DNA from: Haemonchus contortus
Lineage: Eukaryota > Nematoda > Chromadorea > Rhabditida > Trichostrongylidae
Direction of reading: 5' to 3'
NCBI GenBank assembly: GCA_000469685.2
Contig: LS997564.1
Location: 1,588,001 to 1,652,000 of the forward strand
DNA: 64,000 nucleotides
Of this stretch, positions 23,801-35,800 are shown piece by piece. Each line of letters begins with the position of its first letter. Positions within the stretch are counted from its first letter, which is position 1. The position numbers were made by a program, and so were the translations under genes. Below the pieces are notes generated by a model. That model saw only the letters and a list, made by a program, of their open reading frames with translations. It was not told the DNA's origin and searched no databases.

Positions 23801-26800
23801 GCTCAAATATTTAACTCAATCATTTTAAGTGAAAATGTTCTGAAATATAGTTACCAAGTCAAGGCAACCAATGAACTGTTGAATCATTGTGATTAAGATT
23901 TTCGATCCAGATGAAACTGATTTTAAGTGCATCCCATAATTTTATGATCTCAATAAGACCACAATACTTCAAAGGTAGTTCGAGGAATGTTTTGCTCAAC
24001 TTTATCAGAAAATTTTTTTGGGTACTGTAGAAGTTGAGTTTCAAAGGCTGAGATCACGTTGTGGTTGAATGAGGTTTCAGCGCACGTTTGTTTTAGCTCG
24101 TAGTTGTACTATCAATTTTCAAAGTTTGTTTTTTTTTTCATTCTAATTGGAAGTAAGTACATTCATTTTCTAGAGGATAAATGTCTGAAGAGCCATTTAT
24201 TCGCTTCTCGTGTATGAGACCTTTCCAAAGTCCAATTGCATTATTTCAAACTTTCAGCGGGACCCGAAGCTCGTTTTGCCGATAAAATTAATTTACTGTA
24301 AAAAATAAACATATATATTGCATATATATTCAGGGATAATGTTCTTCACTGCTCTGCCGTACAGGTTTGCTACGGAATATTCAGTAATAATAATAATTCG
24401 AACTTATCACCCTCTCTATGTATATGCTTGTAGCTATTATGCAGCTATTGCCTACAATAATTGCGATAATTCTAGTATTACCCTTGCCACCACTCCTCTA
24501 CCTCCAAAACAAACCGGCACGCGAAAACAGAAACAATTACCCATCCCCCATTGGTACTTGTCAAGGGGAAAGCCCTATCGAAAGGAAAGCGCAGTAATTC
24601 CTTCCATATAGCGAGCAGTGTCCAATGTCCTCGGAACATCGACTCCAACAAAATGAGTGGTAAGGATGGGCAAGCTATAGTTAAAAAAGTTTAAAAACCA
24701 TTCCCACGATTATTCAGTATTACCTCCCCCCATTATCCACGTATCTTTCACTTGTCGGAAGCTCTTCATGTTGAGTAGAATTGTGACAGAACTAGTTGCA
24801 ACCGGATGTCATTAGATAAATTGAAGGGAACACCATAAACCTGATTCTCCTCTATTACCTTCATAACCTACTATTCTGCTACATATGAAAGTTCTTCCTG
24901 TACTATGTAAAAAGTGGTGTTGCTTCCAGTTTGTGAGCAAAACTCCTCAGCAGTTGGGAGAAGGTAGCTCGATGGTAAGAGACGGATCTTAGAAATCCTT
25001 ATTGTCTGGGCTGAGTTAAGAAGGAATGCGGCGTCTCAACAGCTGTTCATAATGAACGGCAACTCTTTGCTAGTTGTCTCGCCGGACGCCGTCTCCTTGT
25101 TGGTTACGTCAAATAAATAGTTGTCGCGTCGGATGTTACGTCTTCAAAGAATGGCACCCGTCACTTGAATTCAAGAAAGTTCGTTGCTTAGTGGCAGCCG
25201 CATGCTCGGCGTAACTTTGAAGGGATTTTCAGTGCCGACAACTCAATTGTCTAATTCTCCACTCACCTAGGCGAAGCATAATGTTTCCCGACGTCCATGA
25301 AATGCCGTTATTGATGACCTCTTTTCCCTTTTCAAACGACAAAACTATTATCTATTGACGATCGTCGTTGTGATTATATAGAGACGAAGGAATTTTGCGA
25401 TGAGCTCGGGTTATTGAAGGTCGTCGAGATCGTGAGCGTCGAAAACCGGTTCGCCACGAACGTTGTGTTGTTGAGATGAGGATGGCAGAGAAAGACGGGG
25501 AGCGAAGAGGAGAAGAAAACATCGAAAGAAGGGAAATACGATGTCCGAGATATGACATTCGGAAGAAATCTCATATAATTGCCTGAGAACATCATATGAA
25601 AGAAATGTTCGACGGCAGAGACGGCAAAAGAGGGACGTTCCGCGGGTTCCATCCGAAGGGGGAAGTTACTTGTGAAGTTTAAGATAGGAGGGAAAGAAAA
25701 AGAGATTGGCAAGACAAATCAAAGTAGGGAAATAAGTTAAGAGCCGTCAATTTCCTGTCTGATACAGGTTTCATAAAATGGCAGTAGATGTACGCTACAA
25801 ATCCCTAAAGTGGGTTCTTGAGGTAACGAACTAGGGAAGAACATGGAAGAGTTTGAAAACACGGTGGAGGTTGTGTCACTCATGGTAATGCTGCCTTACA
25901 GCTGGGAAGGAAAGCGTAAATAAACAAATCAGTGCAACAGGGTAGCAAGATACACAGAATACTTTGAAACAGTTCTCTTTGGCCTCTAGTCCTCTTCAGA
26001 GACAGCTTCGAGCGTCAGTAATGAGGATATTTCTGTTTTTTTTTGTCAATAAACCACCTCTCCTGTAACCTTCTTCTGATTGTGCAAGAAGTGAAGAGAG
26101 GGAAGGCATATAGCAGTGCCTGAACTTATTCATGAAGTCCGAGCTCCTTGGTCCGACAAGCTCCAGTTGATACCGCCCCCTGCCAATCCCTGGTTTTGCT
26201 GTCTCTTCGGAAGAAGCTAAGGCAAAAGGATTTGCTCATGATTTGACTACTTTTGTGGACATAGTTAGGCTTCTGGACAGACTGACAGTCATGACAGTTT
26301 GACAGTCATTCACTGGTAACCAGTTACCAATATGTTCTTATCAACTTACGTTTCTTAAATAGGTTCTTATCAACTTACGTTTCGGCGTTATCGCCTTCTT
26401 CAGAATTGGAAACCTCCAACAACAACCGGTCGTTTAAACGACCGCCGCTAGAATCAATTCGAAGCCATGCCAAGGTTTATTGAGAGTCGAACATGGATGC
26501 TTATGAAAATCTATAAAATGTTGGTTGGCAGTCCCGATTGAAGGCGAATACGTTGGTAAGCTCGAAGGTTCCATCAAGTGGACCAATTTTCAGGAGGATG
26601 GCATCAGCTTGGGTGGCAAATTATTCATAACGATTTTACAGAAATTGACTAAAACCCAACGAAGCGATGTTTGTATCTTTCTGCTCTTGAATTGTTTCTT
26701 TATACTTTGCTTTGCTGCTTTTTTGGGCGTTACCTTAAATGTAGGCATATCCTAGGGAACGATAATCAGAGGGGAAAGATTGTTCAGAGAATCGGTGATG

Positions 26801-29800
26801 CCACAGTTCACCTCACGACAACGGCTGAATGGTTACGTTTTGAAAGGTTCTAGTAGTTTTTCTGTTAATCGCCTCTAATGACGATGGCTGAGTGATCATT
26901 CCTTCGAATGCTTCTACACGGCAAGTAGAAAATTCCAAGGCAGAGGACAGTTTTCAAATGCATTTGGAAGCATTGACTAGGTGCCACATTCGAATTAGAT
27001 CTCAAAAGAAAGCTCAGTCGTTCATGGATGTTCCAGGGGGATATGCGGCCTATAAGTCACTTTCAACATGCTTTTCCGTTCAGGAAGAGGATTCTTGAGT
27101 TCTATGTGGTCCCAACGTAAAACTGCGCTGGTTACGGTGTCATACACTTGTAACTAGTTTGCTATTAGATCATAGTAAGTTGTTAAGAGATTGAAAGTTT
27201 TCAGCTGGCGTCTGGAAATTTCATATCGACTTTGTTCAGACATCATTTTCAATCGAAATAAGAATGATCTTAACCAGTAGAGGTCTAACGGGTAGGTGCG
27301 AGGTTACGTGGGGATGACGGGTTAGTAAATTTCCATAGTTCAGCGTGGTCGAACTGCAGTCTGTCTGTTGTCGGAGAGCGCCATTAGACTTTTTTGCGGA
27401 CTTACTTCGGCAGCCCAACGATCATTATAGCTTTCATTCTATTCAAATTTATTTTCGATTATGGCACTGCAGAACTTGATTGTGGTCGAATCATCAATCG
27501 AAACTTCAAGGATTGTCATCATCAACCCTCATTTTATCGCGAAACACATTCGACCGAAGAATCGGTTCGGTTTTATTGACGGAAGAAGGGCAAACGACAT
27601 TCCAAAAGAGCGGCTCGATTGATCCTCAATTACTTCATGCGGCACTGAGTTGTCAACGTTTATGACTTCCCAGTCAATCGCATGCGGTTGCATACAGGTT
27701 AGACCGACTCGGAAAAAAAGCAGACGTGAATTCGCTTTGATGAATACTCAGTTAACAATGGGCACCATATGATTGCCGATTACAGCATCCATCATGTTGA
27801 GAAGTCTAGCCGGTCACGAGGCTTCAGAAATCACCACAATTTGTGGTTCTAGCGGTCTCTGCTACCATTCCCACAACTACCTTTTGCTCAGATGGCCAAT
27901 CCGGGTTGAAGTTGGGAAATAGGGTGAATGGATCCTCCAATCCTGTTGTGTGGTGAAAAAAGTTCATTAGGTTCATGGAGAGTTCATCCACGAGTTTTTT
28001 CTTGGAGTCATTCAGTGCGGAAACTGTGAGAATACCTCAATTCGGTCTTGCCCTCCTGAAAAGAGGCAAAGAAGAAGGGGAGGGAGGGTGTGGGTACTGA
28101 AAACATTTCTGTATTGCATCCGATAATGGCCGTGACAGCAAGAGAACTTGCCCGTTAGAAACAAACTTGTGCGATGTGGGGCTCACCCATTGAATCCCAC
28201 ATTAGGATTTTCGGAATGGCGAAGTACCATAACAGTAAGACGAATTTTGTGGGTGAGACTCCATCATCTCATGGAGGGTAACGTGCCAACAGGTCTGTGA
28301 CGTGATCGGGTTCCTTTTTTTTTGAAACCATCAATATCCTGAAGTATGCCATGAGGTGGTCTCACCTAAGAAGGGACTTGAGAACTACGTGCAGACAGGT
28401 TGTCTCACCATATGTTATATCAACAAGCGAGTTCTTCAAGAAGTTTAGTGGATGATCAACTGGTTCACAGTCTGTTCGCTTCTTCTCTGCTTCTTTTCTC
28501 GTTGTTGTAATGAACAGTCGATGTTGGCGATTGAATAGAAGATTAGAGAAGTTAATAATAGTTTTGCGACAGTCACAATGCCATCATGGTTAAAGCTGGT
28601 TTTCACGGACAAAAAAAGAAATGTACCAGAAGTGGGATTTGCAAGTGAATAAGGAACCAGTCAGTGGCCCTATCTGAATGGAATGAACCCTCCTCAAAAA
28701 GTATTAAACGTGAAAGTTACAATTGGGACCTTTTTGAACGTGCCTTCAGTACCAGTACATTAGTGAACCAGGAAAGTTCTCACTAATGCAGACAGACAGA
28801 TTCCAAAACCTTGGCCCACTCGCTCCAGACAAAGAATCATGGGAACAGAATAAGGTCGTAGACGATCTTCCGCGGCTTCGACATCTCAACACTCTGCTTC
28901 AAACTAGAATCGTAGGAAAATGTTAGAAGGGTAGAGGTCTCAAGTGGTTCGATTGGACTTAAGGATTTGATGCAAATTGTCCCAGTTCAAATATCAAGGC
29001 TCGAGCAGTGAAACCTCGTTAGCATTTAGACGCAAACTGGCCTAAAGTGTAACAAGTTGGCCCAGTATTAAAATCACTCAGAGCTAATATACAGTGAAAC
29101 CATAGTCAGGTAGCCAACCCGAGCTTGACGGAAAGGCTAAAAGATAGAACTAGCTTAAATTTAAATTGCTTGGATTGAGTCAAGTGATAACTTTTCCCTT
29201 CGTTTCTGTACCTCCTCCTTGCAAACGCTCTCCTTATATCGGAATTTCTAATGGATGTTCTAGTTAATCTAGTTGGTAGCGTTATATCAGAAGATAGTCA
29301 GAACGGCATCAAAGGTATTTTATGCGCTTTAGGAGGGGAGAACATACACTGAAGAAAGCGCAATAATGAAAGTGTTCCCGATCATAGACATAAAAGAACG
29401 GCGGAAACGGACTATCGTCGAAATTTCGTTTTTGAGCTAATCAAAAATAAACAAATTAGATGGAACCGAAACGACCCTTTCCCTAATTTCACATTTCCCT
29501 ATTTTGTTTTTCTTGAATGTCTCTCTGAAGAGTAGAAAGAAAAGTATGCAGAGAGCTTTTTATTTATTTTTGACTAATGCCAACGACTACAGTTTTACGG
29601 CCAATTCTTCAAAGTAATGGAAAACGAGTAGGACGTTTGGGTTTGTTTTTCTTCAGGAGAGTATTGAAGACAATGCTCATTTCTATCGCAACTGTAAGGA
29701 TGGAGCCAAGATTTTTGCCACTTCTTGCTCTCAAAAAACCTGAGTTCGAAGGAATCTTTTCCGAACTTAGCCTCATCTTCGGTAAGACAGAAAAACAGGT

Positions 29801-32800
29801 TCTCCGATAACTCGGAAGATTAGTTTTCTCGAAGTACGTGAAAAAGCAAAGAAAATGACGAAGAAGTTCACTCCGAAATAACAAATGCTTTCAGCATAGA
29901 GATGCCTAGGCTGCATCACATCCTGATGATGGTACAGTAGATAGCTCGAGTAGATGTCACATACATAGATAACCCATAAGTAATTATCAACAAATAAATA
30001 GTGATTTAAAAAACATAATGATTACGGATGTGTCCATGTAATCTTGTCAATCAATAAGGACCATTTTGTGACTTCTATGGCTTGTGGGAAGGCAGATGGA
30101 AAGATTTTTTGAGGAATGAATCAATGTGTAGATTAGATGCCCTGCACGAAGAGTGATTTCGTGAAGTCGTAATTCTGAGTATTGCTGATCAGCTGATCCA
30201 CTGATCAATTCAAACGAAGAAGGCTGTTAGGCCGATTTTCCCTCAACCAAAGGTGTGAAGGATAAAAATACATAAATATGGGTGAAGAACTTGAAGTCAG
30301 GTACTTACCTCCGCGCACTCGCTCCCGATAATGATATCCTGATGTCCACCGTTTCGACCAATATATTCAGTGAAACAGCTATCACCTTTCTCCAAGACGT
30401 ACCGTATAGCATCACGAGACTAGAAATAAAGAAGCTTCACTTCAACGGAATAAGATTTGTTTTTTCACTTATTCACTTTATTTGTTTATTTATTTATTTG
30501 TTTTTTACTTATTTATTTGCTTATTCTATCAATTCATCATTTTTCTCAAGATGGATGAAAATGAGGTTTTGTTAGAATACAACAAAATGAGAACGGATAG
30601 TTTTATGAGGGTCCTCGGAGCGGTGCTCCATAACAACGATGAAGATTATGGTGCAGTAGTGCGTGCAGTTTTACGGTAATCCCAATTTTGCATAAATTTC
30701 CTTGTGCATTTCGGTGCCCTACTGCTCAAAACGGTGCTGACTGCATTTTGTGTTCTTTAAGCGGTGTAAGCTTTGATTGTGGGTCTTTTACTAACATTCT
30801 CAGTGGGTGGTATTAGTAACAACTGGCTCAGTAAGTAGAAGAACAAATGAAGAAATAAAGGAACGTAAGTTTCTGAGAAGATTTGAGACAAAGGCAGGGT
30901 ATTGGTGGAAAAAGTTCTGCAACTCGAAATCCTCAGTTTCTATCCCACATAGGGAAATTTCTGCTCGGTCACGGTTTGGGTTCACGGTGGATTAATATCT
31001 AACTGAAATCGCTTTACGATATATACCATGCTTCTGATTTCGGAGTACTCTTTTTTCTGCGGAAAGCACAGACCTTTCATTTTAAAATAATCAATTTTGA
31101 TATAAATAGTGCCAATTAATTGCATTGTAAAGCAATGACGGGATCAGAAGTGGGAGTGTTGGTATCTAGTTGCTTTGGTCCACGAAGGCATTTGTCTTAT
31201 CCTTCACCACAGTTTACAGAACTCCAAGGCTTCACGGTCTCCTTGCCCTCCACACGCCCTTTCCTCCCATATGTCTTTATTCAGCCTTACACAAGGTTTA
31301 GTCATATTCTATTTGGCTTTCCGTAAACGTGACCCTCACGGAATCAGCCACTCCTCACAGAAAAACTTGAACAAACTCGCCCTCGATTTTCGCAAAATAT
31401 AGGCAGTTCCCTCTCTTCTGGAAGATATGACCATTCAAAAGAGAAAAGATCCTGCAGGTTTGAGACTGAAATAAAAAACACGAAATAGCTGGGAAACGGG
31501 CAATTCTCCCGGTGGGTAAGATTGATCTTACGGCGACTGACGTTTTCTCAATAAGAGTTTCCATATAAAAAGGAATTTATGAGGGAAGAGTTTGGCTGTG
31601 ATGGGATATTAGGTTGAACGAATAGAACATAAAGCAATGCCCAAGATTGGTCGATGAGGTTTTTTCTTGGGACATGAAACTCAGTTCCGAGCAGAATGGT
31701 AGAAAATTGATGACAGAATAAAACTGAGTAAAAAAAAGCTCAAATAACTCCCTGCATGATCTCTTTTAGACCGCTTTAAAGCGTATCCTCTTCGGCTAAT
31801 ACCTAACAACCGGGTTGATGAATTTGTGTGGCAGGATGTTAAAATTATTATCCAGGCGGTACTTTGGCCCAACTTCACCTTGGCGGAGAACTAGAGTGTT
31901 CCTAGAATTCTGGCGTTCAATCCGTCTTAGGTTGCGCCCAGCATTCAAATTGCATTCAGGATTGTAGTGGCGTTTGAACGCATGTTGGTTTATACAATGA
32001 CTTCTGATGGTCGCCCGATGTATAAGTCAGGCTTTCATCCTTCCAAGCAACCAACTCCGAGTTTGTTTTCCATTTTTTACTGCTCCTATATTCCTTTGGA
32101 TGTAGAAATTCTATTCGGGATGCTAACTGACCAGGGATGAAATTTCCCAGGTCGATCGTCACAAATACACTGAGCAAGCCTTCACAAGTGCTTAGGTGGT
32201 TAGCTACATCGAAATACCAGGAAGAGGGGAGGCTTTCGGAGAGGATCAACTACTCGATAATCTTTCCCATAATCATCCTAGTTGAAGATATGTGGTCTTT
32301 GTAGCCATTACAGGAGAAGAGACTTGTTTTTTTGCCCGGCTGATGTGTTAGATCGTCTTTTTTTGTAGTTTTATGAAAGGTATTTGAAGAGGCTCACCGC
32401 CATGTTCTCTCGGAAACGTAGACATGTTGCTTCTTCCCACATCCGGATGCCTCGACGGATCAGATTTTGGAAATTGTCTGAAATTTCGTTTATAATGGCA
32501 AGCTCCGAAAGAGTACCAAATGGATTTCTCATAGGCTTGATCAATTGCGTCCACTCTGCCTACAGCACATCAACAAACAGTGGGAAGAACATTCTTTTTC
32601 CGCAATCCATAAATCTGTCGGGTTAGGCGCCGCAAGGTCCTACATTCACTATCGTGAGGCAATCCAATAGGAATTATGCGTTGGAACGTTGGCTTACGAT
32701 GTTTGAACGACCTTCGAGTTAGGGTTCCGCCTTCTCATCTCAGTAGGATCCGGTGATAATTACCCAGAAGAGGTAGAAAATCCGGTCAGCCTTGACTGGA

Positions 32801-35800
32801 TTGCCCTACAAAAAAGTGCTAGTGAAACACCTCTTTGGCCGTGGGCGCTTCCGCCCATAAATTCATACATTTCTTTAATGGGACACTAATTTGATCCCAC
32901 ATAACCAGGAAGTTTAAAGATTGCTGCAAACACACTTGTAAGTTTCTTTTATATTCCTCCCTGTACTGTCCTAAGTTGGTGGGGTCCGTTCTAGGAAAAA
33001 AGGCTGTGGTTGCCATTCTTATGTCTCAGGAGACTGCCCTTTCGTCCCTTTGATCTGAAGGAAGTTTCAGTCCATCTCCTGAGACACTGGCGGCACCTCT
33101 ATGTCTGATGTCTACCACCCAACGACTTCTTCTGCTGGGTTCATACCCTCCATTTCTTCCTATGAAGCTATCATACCCTTTTATTTGTTTCGAATTATAA
33201 ATTCATTTCTTACAGTTTTAATCATATTTTATAAAAACTTTCCCAGGTTGTAAATAAACCAGTGAACAAGTGAGTGAATAACGGATAACCAGACAAACAA
33301 ATGGATTTAGCAATTGCGTCATGTCGGAAACATTTGAAAAACAAAACCAGGAGATGAATTTGTCAGCAATAACTATGAATAGTACAACTGGAGATCAATT
33401 TGTTGTGTCGCCTGTATCCCCCACTCCTCCACGTAATCTTAGCTGTTAGCTCTCGAAGGTATGAAGAGCGCTTGAGAGCCTTCAATGAAATCAATGAAAT
33501 CATATTTCTATCACATAAATATGTAAAACCACTCGTAAAATGAAAAATTATCCCCTCATTTTTTACCTTTCGATTCCCAGATAGCACCCCAGATTAGCTG
33601 TTGCTGTATAGACTTTTAACTTCAATGAGTCAAGTGGCTTTCAAGTCGGGCTTTCACTCCGTTCTTCTTAAGGCAGAGATTAATAAGTCAGTCATAATCG
33701 CATTTTCCACTATCTCTCGTGTTTCTTTACTATCACCAATTTTCCAAATAGGAAGGATCGCGACAAATTCGTTTGCAAAGGGAAACGGCTCTTTACAGTG
33801 CTGTCTTGTCTCTTAAATTCGAGGTTAGAGCAAAGAAACGAGTACAAAATAGAGAAACGAAAGTGAAGATTGCTACAAGGTCAGTTCGGGAGTAGGCCAT
33901 TCCATGCTCATAGTCCCGCCCGAGAGATTGTTTTCAAGTATACAGGCTGGGTAGTTGGGATAATATGAAAGGAAGTCTAGAAATGTGATCGTTTTCTCGG
34001 AAGCTCTTGCCCAGGTTTAGGCTAGCCTTCGTTGTTGTATCAAAGGAATCAGTCACAAAAAACCGGTCTTGCTGACGTAGTGACATGTGTTCCCTGTTGA
34101 ACCTATTGGCCAAATTCCTCATGGTTTCAAAATTTCTTGAGTATTTATAATTCATCAGATAGGAGCGGCAAAGCTGTAGGAGATTCCTCAACCGGTTCTA
34201 GTCGAGTAAAGTCTTGTTCCACGAACACCGTAAAAATTAGCTGAACCTTTTTTTTTTATTTGAAGTCAAGTCGAAATAGGTGCCAACAGATTCGCACTGA
34301 TGACGGCTGGCTTTGGAAAACCTTGTAATCGGATACTGGCTCAAGATATGTGAAAATTACTTGCTTCTTCCTGTACTTAGTTACTCTACAGAACTGCTTT
34401 TCTCCAGGGTTATTCAGGCATCACTTCCTCCCTGGTTCTAATGTGTTAAAGATTTTGTGGGCAAACCAACGAGATTGGTGGGAATCAGAAAAGTGAATAT
34501 CTCTATTACCTCTCTACTCGAACAATCCCTACATAAGGAAATATCAAGTATGAAGAAGAACCTTTCAATCGAAACAAACTCAAGTGGATGGGAGTTTGAG
34601 ATAGACCTGTCCACCACGAATGCGCTTCCCTTACCCTTTCGTCCGTTATCCACCCCCTCTCTATCCTGTAAGGCATTTCAATGCTTGTTCTGGTCGTGCT
34701 GAGTTATGGTGGTTGGATTTACTTCGAAACGAGTTGGATGTTTGCCAAGCACGGCCCTGGACGCAAGCGATGTTCACTGGAACGAAGAGAAGGACGTATC
34801 CTCTGAATCTACAGCAACAAATTTCCGCCTCTTCTCAGACAGGAAATCCGCCAGAGAGAAGTTTTGAAAATGTCAAGGCAGTTAGGATGAGTGAATAGAT
34901 ATTATTGGGATTCTTCAGAACCATCTTCGAAACTCCCATGGATGAGTCCACCATGTTGATGAGTCCGAGCTTGTCAGCCAGGTAACGGACCCAAATAGGA
35001 ATCGTACCACATAACCATCGTAATTATGAAAAGATAGTGAGATCCCCGCAATATAGCCGCAATGGGCCACAAGCGCATGCGTGTGGTAATAACGGAAACG
35101 GGTTTGCAGTATGGGGATTTGTATAGAGATCGAATAAACCATCCATTCCCCCAGATATCCACTTTTTCCTTGGCAAATGATGCCTTTATTCTGTTGTCGT
35201 GTACTGTAGTCAAGTGTCGGCTCAAAAGAAGCAGCTTATCTGCTCCTCACGAGACTACTGACAAACGAAGCAGTTGGATCCACTTGGATCTGGGAGGTTT
35301 ATTTTCGAAACGTCTCACCTTGCCCATCTTGTCAGGAAGATATTCCGACCCATCAAAAAGTACTTCTTTTTTTGGTGGGGCCGAAAGCGAAAGTGGTCGT
35401 AGTCGGTGTATGCGCGGTAGCTTTACAGGTCTGCCCCTCCATCCAGCCACCATGTGAACGAAGCATCGCTGCCAATCACACATACACATCCAGTTGATCG
35501 GGTCGTCACCGTGTAAGTGGTGTTCTATGCCCATGTCCCTGACTCCCAGGCAAATCATTTTACGAATCGATCGTTTAATCATCGTTCGCGTAACAATTCC
35601 TAGTTGTGGATGACTGCTCGTCTCGAAAAACATGGAAAGAGTTTTTCAATTGTTTCGTGCATTTGAAAAGCAATTTAGCGTCTGACGTTGTCGTCAACGT
35701 TTCTAAAATACTCAAAACCAGAACATCCGACAATCAATCATACAAATCGATGCTTAAGACAATCGATCAGATCACTGAAAACACGCTGTATAATGTCTGT

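Noticed and set aside
24960..25030. tRNA-like A-box (TAGCTCGATGGTAAGAG)
   Set aside because: No matching B-box at the right distance and no cloverleaf.
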